From the NCBI GenBank assembly GCA_902564695.1, contig CACFCB010000003.1, positions 25,975-89,974 of the forward strand: 64,000 bases of DNA, written 5' to 3'. Positions 27,756-36,811 of this stretch are shown here, one piece after another. A program made the translations under genes and the position numbers. The notes below the pieces were generated by a model. It saw only the letters and a list, made by a program, of their open reading frames with translations, had not been told where the DNA came from and made no database searches. The number at the start of each line of letters is the position of its first letter. Within the stretch, counting starts at the first letter, position 1. Origin of the DNA: an uncultured Prochlorococcus sp. GTDB lineage: Bacteria > Cyanobacteriota > Cyanobacteriia > PCC-6307 > Cyanobiaceae.

Positions 27756-29507
27756 CTAATTCATCAATGATATCCAGACTACTTGATAAGGATTAAGTTT
27801 AAAATTATTAGGGTCTAAATAAGAACCTGTAATATTATCTAACAAACGCATATTAGAAAAATCTTTGAACAATTCAATTTCATTTGACAAATGAACCCAT
27901 AAGACGTTATCCGATATATTACAAAAGACAAAAACTCTATCTTCAGCTGAACCTCTTTTAATAACAACACAATTAGGAATATTAGTTTTTAAACATTCCA
28001 TTAATGCTTCAGGGTGAAATGCCTTGAGTCGTCCTCTTACTTTAATAATATGACTAAGGTATGAAATATTTCTACTAGCTGGAGAATCAAATTTTTTTAA
28101 TCTTTCAAGTAATTTATTTGCCTCAAATTTCTCTCGATTTAAATCTCTCCTTTGACCAGTTTTCCTAAAAGTATCTAAGTCATTAGGTGAAGCTAGAATT
28201 GTTGGAAGATAAAAAGCTGGAACCCCTTTTAATGACAAGGTAAATAGTTGACTGAGCAAGAATCTTTCAAATTGAAAGAGAGTAATATCTGATCCAATAT
28301 CTGACATAGCACTCCACCAACTAATGTTTAATTCATAAGGCTGATCTTGACCGTTTGACAGACGTCTATGACTAACAAGACCCCCTCGTTTTTCTGACTC
28401 AACCAAAAGTTTGTGTATTCTGTCATTTTCCATCATTCCTTCTAATGCCCTCAAGCCAATTCCGTCGTGAGAAGAAGTAAAATTAAGAAGTGATGTATTT
28501 TTTGGGAGATTATTCCAATTAGATATCCATTTATTTAATAAGTCTGTTTGGCCGGTATAAATAGCTTCTAATAATAAAGGAGGAAGAGTAAAGTTATAAG
28601 CTAGGTTAGCCTCATTTCCATCAATTAAATAAGAAAGATTTTCAGTTTCAGGAACATTTGTTTCTGTAATTAATACCGAAGTCGGTTTAATAGCTTTCAA
28701 ACATTTATTTAATAGTTTCACAATTGAATGTACTGGTTTTAAATGTAAGCATGTAGTATGAGGTTCTTTCCAAATAAAAGCAATTGCATCTAATCGAATC
28801 CAGTCAGCACCATTATTTACATATTTAACTAATAATTTTAAAAATTCCAAAAATATATAAGGATTTTTCCAATCAACATCTATTTGATCAGGGCCAAACG
28901 TAGTCCATACATTTTTAAAACCATTATTAGTTTTTATATTAGTAAATAGAGAAGAGTTCCTTGGTCTAATAACTTGCTCCCAAATGTCAATTTGTGAGGG
29001 TGCAACTATGTAATTACATCCAGGTTTATCTGAATTTATAAATTGATGAACCCAAGGATGAGAAGAAGAGACATGATTTAATACAAGATCAGCCATTATC
29101 TTGTAATTTTTTGATATATTTTTTAAATCATTCCAACTTCCAAATGATTCGTCTATTTTTTCATGACTAGATACAGCAAACCCACCATCACTTGAAGAAG
29201 GTAAAAAAGGTAAAATATGTATCACTGAGGAAAGACCACTCAATCTACTCTTTAAAAATTCGTCTAATGTTTTTAAAGTTGATTCATTTTCCCTATAAAT
29301 TGAATCTGGGTAAGTAATCAAAATAACACTTGAGGAATCCCAAATCGAATCAATTTCTGCTTCATTGATTCCTCTATTAACACGATATGGATCCAAAATC
29401 TGCAACAATTGAGACCACACTAAATTGATTTCTTCTTCAGAGTGACCATGGTAAATTTCCCTGAGAGATACTCTCAACTCTTCTAATTCTCTATCCAACT
29501 CAGACAC
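27756..29507 (-). CDS. GH13 phosphorylase, probably glucosylglycerate (sucrose-phosphorylase-like)
   Basis: This 583-residue alpha-amylase-family protein has the fold and motifs of GH13 subfamily 18. The nucleophile Asp is in WIRLDAIAFIWKE, the acid Glu in VLITETNVPE, and the stabilising Asp in TSSHDGIGLRALEG. Early residues LPFLPSSSDGGFAVS are typical of sucrose phosphorylase-like enzymes. The gene cluster (GpgS, GpgP, glycerate kinase) makes glucosylglycerate phosphorylase the best guess, releasing glucose-1-phosphate and glycerate. Sucrose phosphorylase remains possible. It is divergent from gpgS across 69 bases. Confidence 0.85.
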   Translation of the reverse strand: MSELDRELEELRVSLREIYHGHSEEEINLVWSQLLQILDPYRVNRGINEAEIDSIWDSSSVILITYPDSIYRENESTLKTLDEFLKSRLSGLSSVIHILPFLPSSSDGGFAVSSHEKIDESFGSWNDLKNISKNYKIMADLVLNHVSSSHPWVHQFINSDKPGCNYIVAPSQIDIWEQVIRPRNSSLFTNIKTNNGFKNVWTTFGPDQIDVDWKNPYIFLEFLKLLVKYVNNGADWIRLDAIAFIWKEPHTTCLHLKPVHSIVKLLNKCLKAIKPTSVLITETNVPETENLSYLIDGNEANLAYNFTLPPLLLEAIYTGQTDLLNKWISNWNNLPKNTSLLNFTSSHDGIGLRALEGMMENDRIHKLLVESEKRGGLVSHRRLSNGQDQPYELNISWWSAMSDIGSDITLFQFERFLLSQLFTLSLKGVPAFYLPTILASPNDLDTFRKTGQRRDLNREKFEANKLLERLKKFDSPASRNISYLSHIIKVRGRLKAFHPEALMECLKTNIPNCVVIKRGSAEDRVFVFCNISDNVLWVHLSNEIELFKDFSNMRLLDNITGSYLDPNNFKLNPYQVVWISLMN

Positions 29508-29576
29508 TCTTTAAAGGAAACAATCTTCACTACTTCATCGTAGCTCCCACCTTGAATCTGTAGCACTTTTTATTGA

Positions 29577-30764
29577 ATGGATTTTCAGCAAGGTTTAATT
29601 ACAACAATTCATGAGTATGGATTAGCAAAAGATCCAGTTACTCAATTAAATAAAGACTTACTAAAGCGTCCAACAACAATACTTATCCCATGCCTTTTTG
29701 ATGAATTCAGTAGGCCTGCATTAAAACTAATAAAAAGCACATTAAAGGAATTAAAAAATTTAAATCAACTTGTCATAGCCTTAGCAGCAAACAATAAAAA
29801 TGAAGTTTTACAAGCTAGAAAATATTTCAATGAGATGCCATTCCCAGTTCATGTCCAGTGGACAAATAGTCCTTCTGTAATTGAATTGCTAAAAGATCAA
29901 GAAAAAAATGGTCTTGATCTATTGGGTGTTCCTGGAAAAGGCTGGGCAGTTTGGCAAGGGGTGGGCGTGAGTACAAAAAGCTCTGAAGTAGTAGCGTTAT
30001 TTGATGCTGATATCAGAACATTTAACTCATTCTATCCAACAAGAATGTTGACTCCATTGTTAGAAAAGTCTAATGGAATTTCTTATGTGAAAGCATTTTA
30101 TAGTCGTTTATCCCTTGAAACCAATGCTCTTCAAGGAAGGGCAACGAGATTATTTGTAGGACCATTGCTTTCAAGTTTGGAACAATTAATTGGTAATGCT
30201 CCATTCCTGCAATATTTACAATCTTTTAGATACCCCCTCGCTGGTGAATTTGGCTTTACAAGTGACCTAGCAATGAACTTAAGAATCCCCTGTGATTGGG
30301 GTTTAGAAATAGGTCTACTCTCAGAAGTTTATAAAAATGTAAGGATATCTAGAATCGCACAAGTAGATCTTGGGATTTTCGACCATAAACATAAAGAAAT
30401 AGGTACAAAAGCGAGTGAGGGTCTACAAAAAATGTGTACTGAAATTTTATCAAGCGTATTACGAGGTTTAATGGAGCATCAAGCTGAAACACTTAGTAGT
30501 TCACAACTAGCAAATTTAGAAGTTTTATATAGAAGAGTTGGAGAAGATAGAGTTAAACAATTTAGTTTAGATTCATCTGTAAATCAGTTACCATATAGCA
30601 GACATAAAGAAGAACTAGCTGTACATACTTTTGGAAAATTATTAAGGCCTGCAATTAATAAATTCCTCGAATCACCTGTAAAACAACAATTACCTTGTTG
30701 GTCAAGAGTTTTAGATTGTGAAAGTAAATTACAAGATGATTTAGAATTAGCAGGTGGGAAATGA
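29577..30764 (+). CDS. gpgS: Glucosyl-3-phosphoglycerate synthase
   Basis: This 395-residue glycosyltransferase resembles GT81 GpgS. A nucleotide-sugar-binding N-terminus (TILIPCLFDEFSRPAL) leads to the metal motif FDADIRTFNSFYPTRML near residue 142. A conserved LAGEFGFTSDLAMNLRIP-type segment follows near residue 220. It joins glucose from a nucleotide sugar to 3-phosphoglycerate, the first step of glucosylglycerate synthesis, a compatible solute used by marine picocyanobacteria, especially under nitrogen limitation. It faces away from the three-gene degradation/finishing unit, so a shared divergent promoter region (29508-29576) is likely. Confidence 0.92.
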   Translation: MDFQQGLITTIHEYGLAKDPVTQLNKDLLKRPTTILIPCLFDEFSRPALKLIKSTLKELKNLNQLVIALAANNKNEVLQARKYFNEMPFPVHVQWTNSPSVIELLKDQEKNGLDLLGVPGKGWAVWQGVGVSTKSSEVVALFDADIRTFNSFYPTRMLTPLLEKSNGISYVKAFYSRLSLETNALQGRATRLFVGPLLSSLEQLIGNAPFLQYLQSFRYPLAGEFGFTSDLAMNLRIPCDWGLEIGLLSEVYKNVRISRIAQVDLGIFDHKHKEIGTKASEGLQKMCTEILSSVLRGLMEHQAETLSSSQLANLEVLYRRVGEDRVKQFSLDSSVNQLPYSRHKEELAVHTFGKLLRPAINKFLESPVKQQLPCWSRVLDCESKLQDDLELAGGK

Positions 30765-30784
30765 AAATTATTTAAATAAAATAT

Positions 30785-31555
30785 TTAAAATAAGGCCTTA
30801 ATAATTAATGATAAACCAACGAAGAAAGAAACAATTTGAAAAATTCGCTTAATAAATATAGAACCTTTAATAATAGAAAAATAGGCACCAAGATATCCTC
30901 CAATTAGAGAACCTAAAATCAAAATAGGTATATAATTCCAAATAATATTACCACTTAGGCCTAAAGAAAATGCACCAATACCATTCCAGAAAATACCAAC
31001 AAAAACTAGTGTATAAGCAACAGAAAGAGTAAATGATAATTTAAATACAGAAATCATCCAAACTGTAACAAACAACCCTGTACCAGATGAAAGATATCCA
31101 TTGAGAAAACCAATAATAAATAGACCAGAAGAACCAAGAATTAAATTAGATTTAGTTAGCTTTATAGATTGGGATAGATTACCAAAATTATTATTAATTA
31201 AGGAATATAGGCTAAGGGCTAAAGTTAATAACCCTAATAAAAGGGTAGAAAATTCTGAAGTTGAAATTGAAGCCATATTAGCTCCAAGAAGAACACCTGG
31301 TATACCAGAAATTAAGATTAATAAAGTATAATTCACCTTGAAATTATTTCTCTTTATATGAGGAACAGAAGCACCAATACCTAGAGCAACACTAGCAACC
31401 TTATGGGTTGCTAGTGCTTTAGAAAAAGGTAATCCAAAAAATAATAAAGCTGGGAGTTGTATTAAGCCAGCCCCTCCACCTGAAAGCGCTGAAATAAAGT
31501 TAGAAAATATAGATATAAAAAACAAGCAAGACTGGGAGAAAATATCAGTATTCAT
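30785..31555 (-). CDS. TauE/SafE-family sulfite/anion exporter-like membrane protein
   Basis: This 256-residue protein has about eight membrane helices. Gly-rich signatures of the TauE/SafE (DUF81) family are present: ISALSGGGAGLIQLPALLFFGLPF near residue 22 and a second repeat FLNGYLSSGTGLFVTVWMISVF around residue 155. Members move sulfite, sulfonates or other anions; the substrate here is unknown. It converges on gpgS with a 20-base gap. Confidence 0.87.
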   Translation of the reverse strand: MNTDIFSQSCLFFISIFSNFISALSGGGAGLIQLPALLFFGLPFSKALATHKVASVALGIGASVPHIKRNNFKVNYTLLILISGIPGVLLGANMASISTSEFSTLLLGLLTLALSLYSLINNNFGNLSQSIKLTKSNLILGSSGLFIIGFLNGYLSSGTGLFVTVWMISVFKLSFTLSVAYTLVFVGIFWNGIGAFSLGLSGNIIWNYIPILILGSLIGGYLGAYFSIIKGSIFIKRIFQIVSFFVGLSLIIKALF

Positions 31556-31603
31556 CTTTAATAATATAAAAAGACATATAAAGAATCCCTAATTTTTTTT
31601 TAA

Positions 31604-31819
31604 CTAAATATTCTTAATTATTTCTCGCCGTATCAAGTCAATACAATTGGGATGTTCATGAATATATCTATTGAATTCCATAGCGAGCAATCTTGCCTCG
31701 TATGCATCACATGCATAAAAACAATTTTCAAATCGTTGATTATCACAGTCTCTATAATGGACTGTGTAAGGCCTTAAGTCTGACACTGGAATTGCAAATT
31801 GATTTTGATTCATTTTCAA
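31604..31819 (-). CDS. small soluble protein of unknown function
   Basis: This 71-residue protein has the segments YTVHYRDCDNQRFENCFYACDAYEARLLAMEFN and HPNCIDLIRREI. Several Cys, Asp and Tyr residues sit around a predicted helix. The stretch VHYRDCDNQ...FYACDAYEAR recalls small conserved picocyanobacterial proteins, but I cannot name a family. No signal peptide or membrane helix is seen. An alternative start is the Met at residue 3. Confidence 0.65.
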   Translation of the reverse strand: MKMNQNQFAIPVSDLRPYTVHYRDCDNQRFENCFYACDAYEARLLAMEFNRYIHEHPNCIDLIRREIIKNI

Positions 31820-31968
31820 CTTATATTCCTTTTTTAGTTATGCATCCATTTGAAAAATTTTTCTACAGATATCTTGTAACCCAAATAAATTAAAAATCAT
31901 TTTAAAAAAAAATCAATTGGCTAAAAATAAGGTATGAAAGATTAAATTAATAATTAAAACTAATTAAC

Positions 31969-32160
31969 ATGTCAAAATTATCGGAAATAGATCTAGGGTC
32001 TACTTTATTATCTACGTTTATTTTTGTAGGATATGTTGCAACAGCTTTGGTAATAATAAGAATAACAATTATAGGAATAAACTATATAAAAGTAAATTTC
32101 CTACCAGAAGAAAATGAGATTGAACCTGAAAAAAGTGAAAATAAAAGCAAGGGTTTTTAA
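31969..32160 (+). CDS. small membrane protein with acidic/basic tail
   Basis: This 63-residue protein contains a hydrophobic stretch from about residue 12 to 40 (LSTFIFVGYVATALVIIRITIIG) and a Glu/Lys-rich tail (ENEIEPEKSENKSKGF). It is probably a single-pass or hairpin membrane protein. It stands alone, and no homologue is recalled with confidence. Confidence 0.6.
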   Translation: MSKLSEIDLGSTLLSTFIFVGYVATALVIIRITIIGINYIKVNFLPEENEIEPEKSENKSKGF

Positions 32161-32280
32161 AATAAGCGTAGTCATATAAGGAAGTTTCTAAGAATCCTCA
32201 AACACAATGATTAGTAGGTATATACTAAATTCAGTCAACGATAAAATATGTTAATTTAGATAAATCTAAAGTCAGTGATA

Positions 32281-32679
32281 ATGAAAACGAACGAACTAAT
32301 ACCAATTGGTACAAAAATAAAAGTGGATAAAACAAAATTAAAAAATGTGCTCCCTAAAAAACTAATAGATGATTTGCCAGAAATAATACTCGGTAAAGTA
32401 ATTGATTACAAGATGACAGATGGTATGGATATTGGTTATGTTTTACATACTGAAAGAAATATGAAGATATGGATTTTTAATAATGAACTAGATCAAGAAA
32501 CAAGAAAGAAATTCAATCTTAACGAGACATATAGATTTAGGGATGATAGTAAAAATCAACTTTCTTTGTGGAAAGACTCAATCAACTATGAATTGACTGG
32601 AACCAAAAAAATTCAAACACTGTTTAATCCAATTAATTTGTTTTCGTGGCTCATATTTACTTTAAAAGATATTTTTTAA
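32281..32679 (+). CDS. DUF2862-like protein with C-terminal hydrophobic tail
   Basis: The conserved part (residues 5-75) has IGTKIKVDKTKLKNVLPKKL, then LGKVIDYKMTDGMDIGYVL, and later IWIFNNEL. This is the pattern of the small cyanobacterial DUF2862 domain, which looks like a beta-barrel adaptor. The product then extends to a hydrophobic tail (LFSWLIFTLKDIF). I chose the ATG at 32281; a GTG two codons upstream (32275) is an alternative. Function is unknown. Confidence 0.72.
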   Translation: MKTNELIPIGTKIKVDKTKLKNVLPKKLIDDLPEIILGKVIDYKMTDGMDIGYVLHTERNMKIWIFNNELDQETRKKFNLNETYRFRDDSKNQLSLWKDSINYELTGTKKIQTLFNPINLFSWLIFTLKDIF

Positions 32680-32683
32680 AGAT

Positions 32684-32974
32684 TTACTCAACTTGCCTTT
32701 TCATAATTAGAAATAACATCGTCCCAATTCTGATTGACTCTGAAAGTTCCCATTGATCAAGACCCTTTTTATTTAAAAATTTGCTGAGCTGAATGGCTGG
32801 ATGGTCTGAATTTTCATTCTCTTTATACTGATCTGGGAATTGATCTTTAAGGAAACCAGGACTTAGAGAGCCTTTGAGCTTTTCACTAGCAACTTCAGGG
32901 TTTGAGACTTCAGAACTTTTGTTTGATGAATCATCTACGTTTAGATGAACTACATGATATTCCCACTTCATCAA
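32684..32974 (-). CDS. small soluble protein of unknown function (DUF4177-like ends)
   Basis: This 96-residue protein begins MMKWEYHVVHLNVDD and ends LNKKGLDQWELSESIRIGTMLFLIMKR. The pair of an N-terminal KWEY-V strand and a C-terminal GxxxWEL...FxxKR strand is like the short DUF4177 fold. A charged, probably disordered insert separates them. It converges on the DUF2862 gene with a four-base gap. No function is known. Confidence 0.65.
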   Translation of the reverse strand: MMKWEYHVVHLNVDDSSNKSSEVSNPEVASEKLKGSLSPGFLKDQFPDQYKENENSDHPAIQLSKFLNKKGLDQWELSESIRIGTMLFLIMKRQVE

Positions 32975-33111
32975 TATAGATTTTTAATAATAACTATTAT
33001 ACATAAATTATCTAAAATATTTTCATTATACTCAGATTTCAAAATAGTTAAAAATCTAAAATTTAACCAATAAGAGATTAATATGAAAAAATAAATATCT
33101 AATTAAGAATC

Positions 33112-33279
33112 GTGGAAGGATTTGATCCAGCAATTAATTATGGTCCAAATGATGCTGGCATATCGGCTCTAACGATAGTTTTAGGAATAATTGGATTAAT
33201 AGTTTTTTTGTGGTTATTTGGAGAAATATACTCACAGATAACTAGATTTTTTCAAAACAATAATAAAAATGATAAATAA
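33112..33279 (+). CDS. 55-aa single-helix membrane protein
   Basis: A GTG at 33112 opens a frame that ends with TAA at 33277-33279. The product has an N-terminal polar part (EGFDPAINYGPNDAG), one membrane helix (ALTIVLGIIGLIVFLWLFG) and a short tail with Asn and Lys. A structured helix and ordered N-terminus suggest a real peptide; the GTG start is chosen because no ATG is available in the frame. Confidence 0.5.
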   Translation: MEGFDPAINYGPNDAGISALTIVLGIIGLIVFLWLFGEIYSQITRFFQNNNKNDK

Positions 33280-33442
33280 TACCAAGAGTATATCAAATGT
33301 TTAACTCTCAAAAATTTATAATATTTGTATAAATAATCATTAAAAATTTCCAAACATAATCCACTTGTTAATTATTGCAAACTATAAAAACAAAACATTA
33401 ATACCTGTAGTATTTTAACAAATATTCTAATAGTGATTTATT

Positions 33443-33562
33443 ATGTTGGCTTCATTAATGGTTCACGACTGGGCAACTCCCTTAAACCTTTCAGCGCCGA
33501 TAGCAGGGATACTTACAATTGGAGGCTTTATGGGTTATTACAGTTTATCTAGAAAATTTTAA
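33443..33562 (+). CDS. 39-aa putative membrane micropeptide
   Basis: An ATG at 33443 opens a 39-codon frame ending in TAA at 33560-33562. It encodes HDWATPLNLSAPIAGILTI followed by GGFMGYYSLSRKF, a short hydrophobic segment with a positive C-terminus. It lies 42 bases before the phosphoribosyltransferase-like gene. The composition is typical of small photosynthetic-membrane peptides, but no known subunit was recognised. GC content is slightly higher than the flanks, in keeping with coding use. Confidence 0.45.
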   Translation: MLASLMVHDWATPLNLSAPIAGILTIGGFMGYYSLSRKF

Positions 33563-33604
33563 AATAAAACTATTAAATTTTGATGATAGTTTAAAAGCCA
33601 ATTT

Positions 33605-33991
33605 ATGAAGAAATTGAACTGGATAGAGTTTGAAAAATGTGTATATTATATATATAACAAATGTAAAAATAAAAAATTTAATGGTGTTTATGGTTTCCCA
33701 AGAGGCGGGCTATGCTTGGCTGTTGCGTTAAGTCATTCACTTGAAATACCTTTATTAGAAAAACCAGAAAATAATTGTCTTATAGTTGATGATACTTATG
33801 AAACAGGCTACACACTTAATAAAATCAAATATTTAAAAGGAATAGAGGCTCATGTATGGATTAGTAAAACTGAGCCAACCTGGTGGAAGGCTTATAAAAT
33901 CTACAATAAAGATGAATGGGTTGTTTTTCCTTGGGAAAACAGTAATAATTCAAATAATGATAAAGACTTATATTACAAATCCAGAAATTAA
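33605..33991 (+). CDS. phosphoribosyltransferase-like protein (type I PRTase fold)
   Basis: This 128-residue protein has the type I PRPP-binding motif in CLIVDDTYETGYTL near residues 59-72, with an N-terminal hood-like segment GVYGFPRGGLCLAVALSH. A WVVFPWEN segment ends the domain, as in small xanthine/hypoxanthine PRTase-like proteins of phages and cyanobacteria. It could salvage a nucleobase or work on another substrate. It is shorter than canonical purine PRTases. It converges on the next gene with a five-base gap. Confidence 0.8.
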   Translation: MKKLNWIEFEKCVYYIYNKCKNKKFNGVYGFPRGGLCLAVALSHSLEIPLLEKPENNCLIVDDTYETGYTLNKIKYLKGIEAHVWISKTEPTWWKAYKIYNKDEWVVFPWENSNNSNNDKDLYYKSRN

Positions 33992-33996
33992 TACAC

Positions 33997-34503
33997 CTAC
34001 CACATTAATTTCCTTGATTTATTTATATTTTTTGTAGAGCAGATTGGCCTATAACTTAATATCTTTTCTAATTTTACTGCAAAACTATATATATTTCCCT
34101 TTAGCCCTTTATTAATAAAAATATTTTTGGTTTTTAACTGCTTTCTAAAAGTTAAAAGTCTGATATATTTTCTCCATAAATACTCATCAGAAAAATTATA
34201 TGCCCATAAATCAAAAATATCTTCTATTACATTCAATGGAATTTCAGAGGAGTATCCCTCTGGAGGACTTTCAAAAACATAACCATCATTTCGAGAATCA
34301 GAAACAAGTAACTCCAAGGTAGCAATAATTGCTTTTTTTACTTGAATTGCAGCATCAATACCAAATAATTCTTTTCTATAACACTCAAGAAGTTTTATGT
34401 TTAAAGGATTGACAATATCAACATTTTCAGAATAGTTAATAACCCAGAAACCTATATCAGAAGTAACTCCTGAAGCCAAGTATAGATATACAGATTTCGA
34501 CAT
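33997..34503 (-). CDS. unknown 168-aa protein
   Basis: I do not recognise this protein. It is mixed hydrophilic and aromatic, with segments such as FGIDAAIQVKKAIIATLELLVSD and DIFDLWAYNFSDEYLWRKYIRLL that look helical. No signal peptide, membrane helix or known motif is seen. Its codon use fits the neighbours, and it ends against the phosphoribosyltransferase-like gene. Confidence 0.65.
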   Translation of the reverse strand: MSKSVYLYLASGVTSDIGFWVINYSENVDIVNPLNIKLLECYRKELFGIDAAIQVKKAIIATLELLVSDSRNDGYVFESPPEGYSSEIPLNVIEDIFDLWAYNFSDEYLWRKYIRLLTFRKQLKTKNIFINKGLKGNIYSFAVKLEKILSYRPICSTKNINKSRKLMW

Positions 34504-34651
34504 TAATTTATTTCTATGAAAGCTTGACTAGAATTAGATCTCAAAAACAAGATAAATTAATAAAGTTTCAAATATGAAAATAATAATGTTTATTTACAAA
34601 AATTGAAAAATTTATTTTTATAGCAAAAATAAAAAAGTTATTCCAAAATAT

Positions 34652-35965
34652 ATGGAAAGAATAAAACCAAGTAAGACCATTGGTTATAGAAAAAGTCTTG
34701 GCCCTGGAATTCTTTTAGCCGCAGCATGCATAGGTGGATCACACCTAATGTCATCTACTACAGCGGGTGCTAAATTTGGATTTTCCCTTATTGGACTTAT
34801 TTTATTAACGAATCTTGTTAAATATCCATTTTTACTTGTTGGAACAAGATTTACAGCCGTCACAGGACTATCACTTTTGGAGGGATTTCAAAAGCGTAAT
34901 AAATTTTATTTACCTATATATTTGATAGTTGGATTAATAACAGGTACGTTTACTATTTCAGCCGTTAGTTTTGTTACAGGTCTTCTTTTAAAAAATATAC
35001 TAGTTTTTTCATCCTTTCCTGCTTTAGATTTAGCAATAGGCATATTAATAGTCTGTTCATTAATATTATTTATAGGCCAATATAAAGCTCTTGATAGGAT
35101 ATCTAAAATTCTTGTCTTTTTGCTTACATTATTAACATTTTTTGCTGTTTTATCTTTACTTATTAAAGGTCCTTCTGGTGATATCAATATTTCATTCTTG
35201 AATAGCAGTCCTTCTCCATGGACTCTCTCAAACCTTGGTTTTCTAATACCTCTTATGGGTTGGATGCCTGGTCCAGTAGAGCTTTGTATTTGGCCATCAT
35301 TGTGGATGTTTTCAAGAGCTAAAGAGACAAAACACACAGCCACCTTGAAAGAAGCAGAATTTGATTTCAATCTTGGATATTTCATTACAGTTCTAACGGC
35401 TATTTTCTTTCTAATTCTTGGTGCTTACACAATGTATGGCACTGGCAATGAAATGCTTACAGGATCAGGAGTTAGTTTTGCTCAGAATTTAATCCGTTTG
35501 TATACAGAATCTATTGGTGGATGGGCAAAGTGGATAATTGTACCTGCAGCTTTTGCAGCAATGTTTAGCACCACGCTTACTTGTCTAGATGCATATCCCA
35601 GGAGCATCTCATCAGCACATGGATTGATAACTCGCTCAGACAAGGGGAACAGCTCAACTGTAACTGAAAAGAAACGTCTCAAAAAATGGATCATATTTCA
35701 TGTTTTTGCATCACTTTGTGCACTTCTTATTGCAAAATCTGGAGGAATAGGAGTTAAAGACTATGTCTTCGGGGCGATGACAGGTAGTTTCCTGACAGCT
35801 CCTTTGTTTGCCTGGATGGCTATGGATACAATGAACAGCTCATTAGTAAAAAGTCAATTTCGTTACGGTATCGCTCTAACAACACTTTGCTGGTTTGGTA
35901 TTTCATTCCTCTCAATCTTTAGTTTATTATTTATATTCAATGCGTTCTTTGGCATTGGACAATAA
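34652..35965 (+). CDS. divergent Nramp-family-like transporter
   Basis: This 437-residue membrane protein has about eleven helices. Nramp landmarks remain: GPGILLAAACIGGSHLMSS in helix 1 and GWMPGPVELCIWPSLWM in helix 6. The canonical metal ligands are not conserved. The DPGN motif of helix 1 reads GGSH, so Asp and Asn are Gly and His. The helix-6 MPH region reads MPGP, so Met is kept but His is Gly. It may be an Nramp-related clade with a different substrate. It stands alone in the plus direction. Confidence 0.82.
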   Translation: MERIKPSKTIGYRKSLGPGILLAAACIGGSHLMSSTTAGAKFGFSLIGLILLTNLVKYPFLLVGTRFTAVTGLSLLEGFQKRNKFYLPIYLIVGLITGTFTISAVSFVTGLLLKNILVFSSFPALDLAIGILIVCSLILFIGQYKALDRISKILVFLLTLLTFFAVLSLLIKGPSGDINISFLNSSPSPWTLSNLGFLIPLMGWMPGPVELCIWPSLWMFSRAKETKHTATLKEAEFDFNLGYFITVLTAIFFLILGAYTMYGTGNEMLTGSGVSFAQNLIRLYTESIGGWAKWIIVPAAFAAMFSTTLTCLDAYPRSISSAHGLITRSDKGNSSTVTEKKRLKKWIIFHVFASLCALLIAKSGGIGVKDYVFGAMTGSFLTAPLFAWMAMDTMNSSLVKSQFRYGIALTTLCWFGISFLSIFSLLFIFNAFFGIGQ

Positions 35966-36021
35966 ACCAAAAATTTAATATCGTTAAAAATAAATAAGAT
36001 TAAATGTAATTAATTAAATAA

Positions 36022-36810
36022 TTAACTAGAGGCAGAAGTGTAATGTTTAAGGGCAAACATCCAGAAGTATCTGCTAAAAACAAAGAATAGGCTACTTAAC
36101 ATCAAACCATAAAATAATATATTAAATTTTAGTTCCCCCAAAATTGCTTCAGCCGGAAAAGTTGTTAAAAAAGCTACTGGTAAAACCAATGTAAATATGA
36201 ATCTCAAAACAACAGGATAAGCTGAAATAGGATATCTACCTGCAGCCAATAAAGCTCGAAGAACTTCCGTAGCATTCCATGTCTTAACAAACCAAATACT
36301 AGATGCAGCAATCAAAAACCAAACGGAATAAAGGATTACAAAACCAATCAATAAGGAAATAATGAATACAAATAAAGAATAAAGTGAAAAAGTTGAACCT
36401 GATTGAATGGCCGCCCAAAAAACAATTGAAATCCCTAAAATAATTTCAGGCAACCCTGCAAAAGAAAACTTATTAACTGATAACCAAAATTGACTATCAA
36501 TTGGTTTTAATAAAACATAATCAAGAGTACCCTCTCTAACATAATTAACTATTTCAGTTAAATTTGGTCGTAAAAGAGCATTCGTTAAACCATCAAGAAA
36601 TGTATAAACACCCTGAATAACTAGGGCTGATTCCCAAGTCCAATCTCCTAATTCCCTTCCTTCAGTAAAGAAAAGTGATAAAATAAATATACTTCCACAA
36701 AGAGTTCCCAACATAGCTAAGAACTCAATCAAAAAATTTAATTGATATTCAAGTTGAGAAGCCAATGCTGTAGACCAAAATAATCTAATAGTTTTAAAGT
36801 ATCGCTGCAT
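36022..36810 (-). CDS. ABC-2-type permease subunit (DUF990-like), third gene of exporter cluster
   Basis: This 262-residue protein has about six membrane helices and the family landmark YVREGTLDYVLLKPIDSQFWLS, which is typical of ABC-2 permeases of the DUF990 kind. It follows its paralogous permease by one base and forms a unit with an ATPase gene. The complex probably exports a hydrophobic or lipid-like compound. No substrate is evident. Confidence 0.88.
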   Translation of the reverse strand: MQRYFKTIRLFWSTALASQLEYQLNFLIEFLAMLGTLCGSIFILSLFFTEGRELGDWTWESALVIQGVYTFLDGLTNALLRPNLTEIVNYVREGTLDYVLLKPIDSQFWLSVNKFSFAGLPEIILGISIVFWAAIQSGSTFSLYSLFVFIISLLIGFVILYSVWFLIAASSIWFVKTWNATEVLRALLAAGRYPISAYPVVLRFIFTLVLPVAFLTTFPAEAILGELKFNILFYGLMLSSLFFVFSRYFWMFALKHYTSASS

Positions 36811-36811
36811 A

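Noticed and set aside
34906..35385. 159-codon open frame on the minus strand inside the Nramp-like gene
   Set aside because: It is antisense to a well-supported membrane protein, has no domain and an implausible composition; it is a shadow of the real gene.
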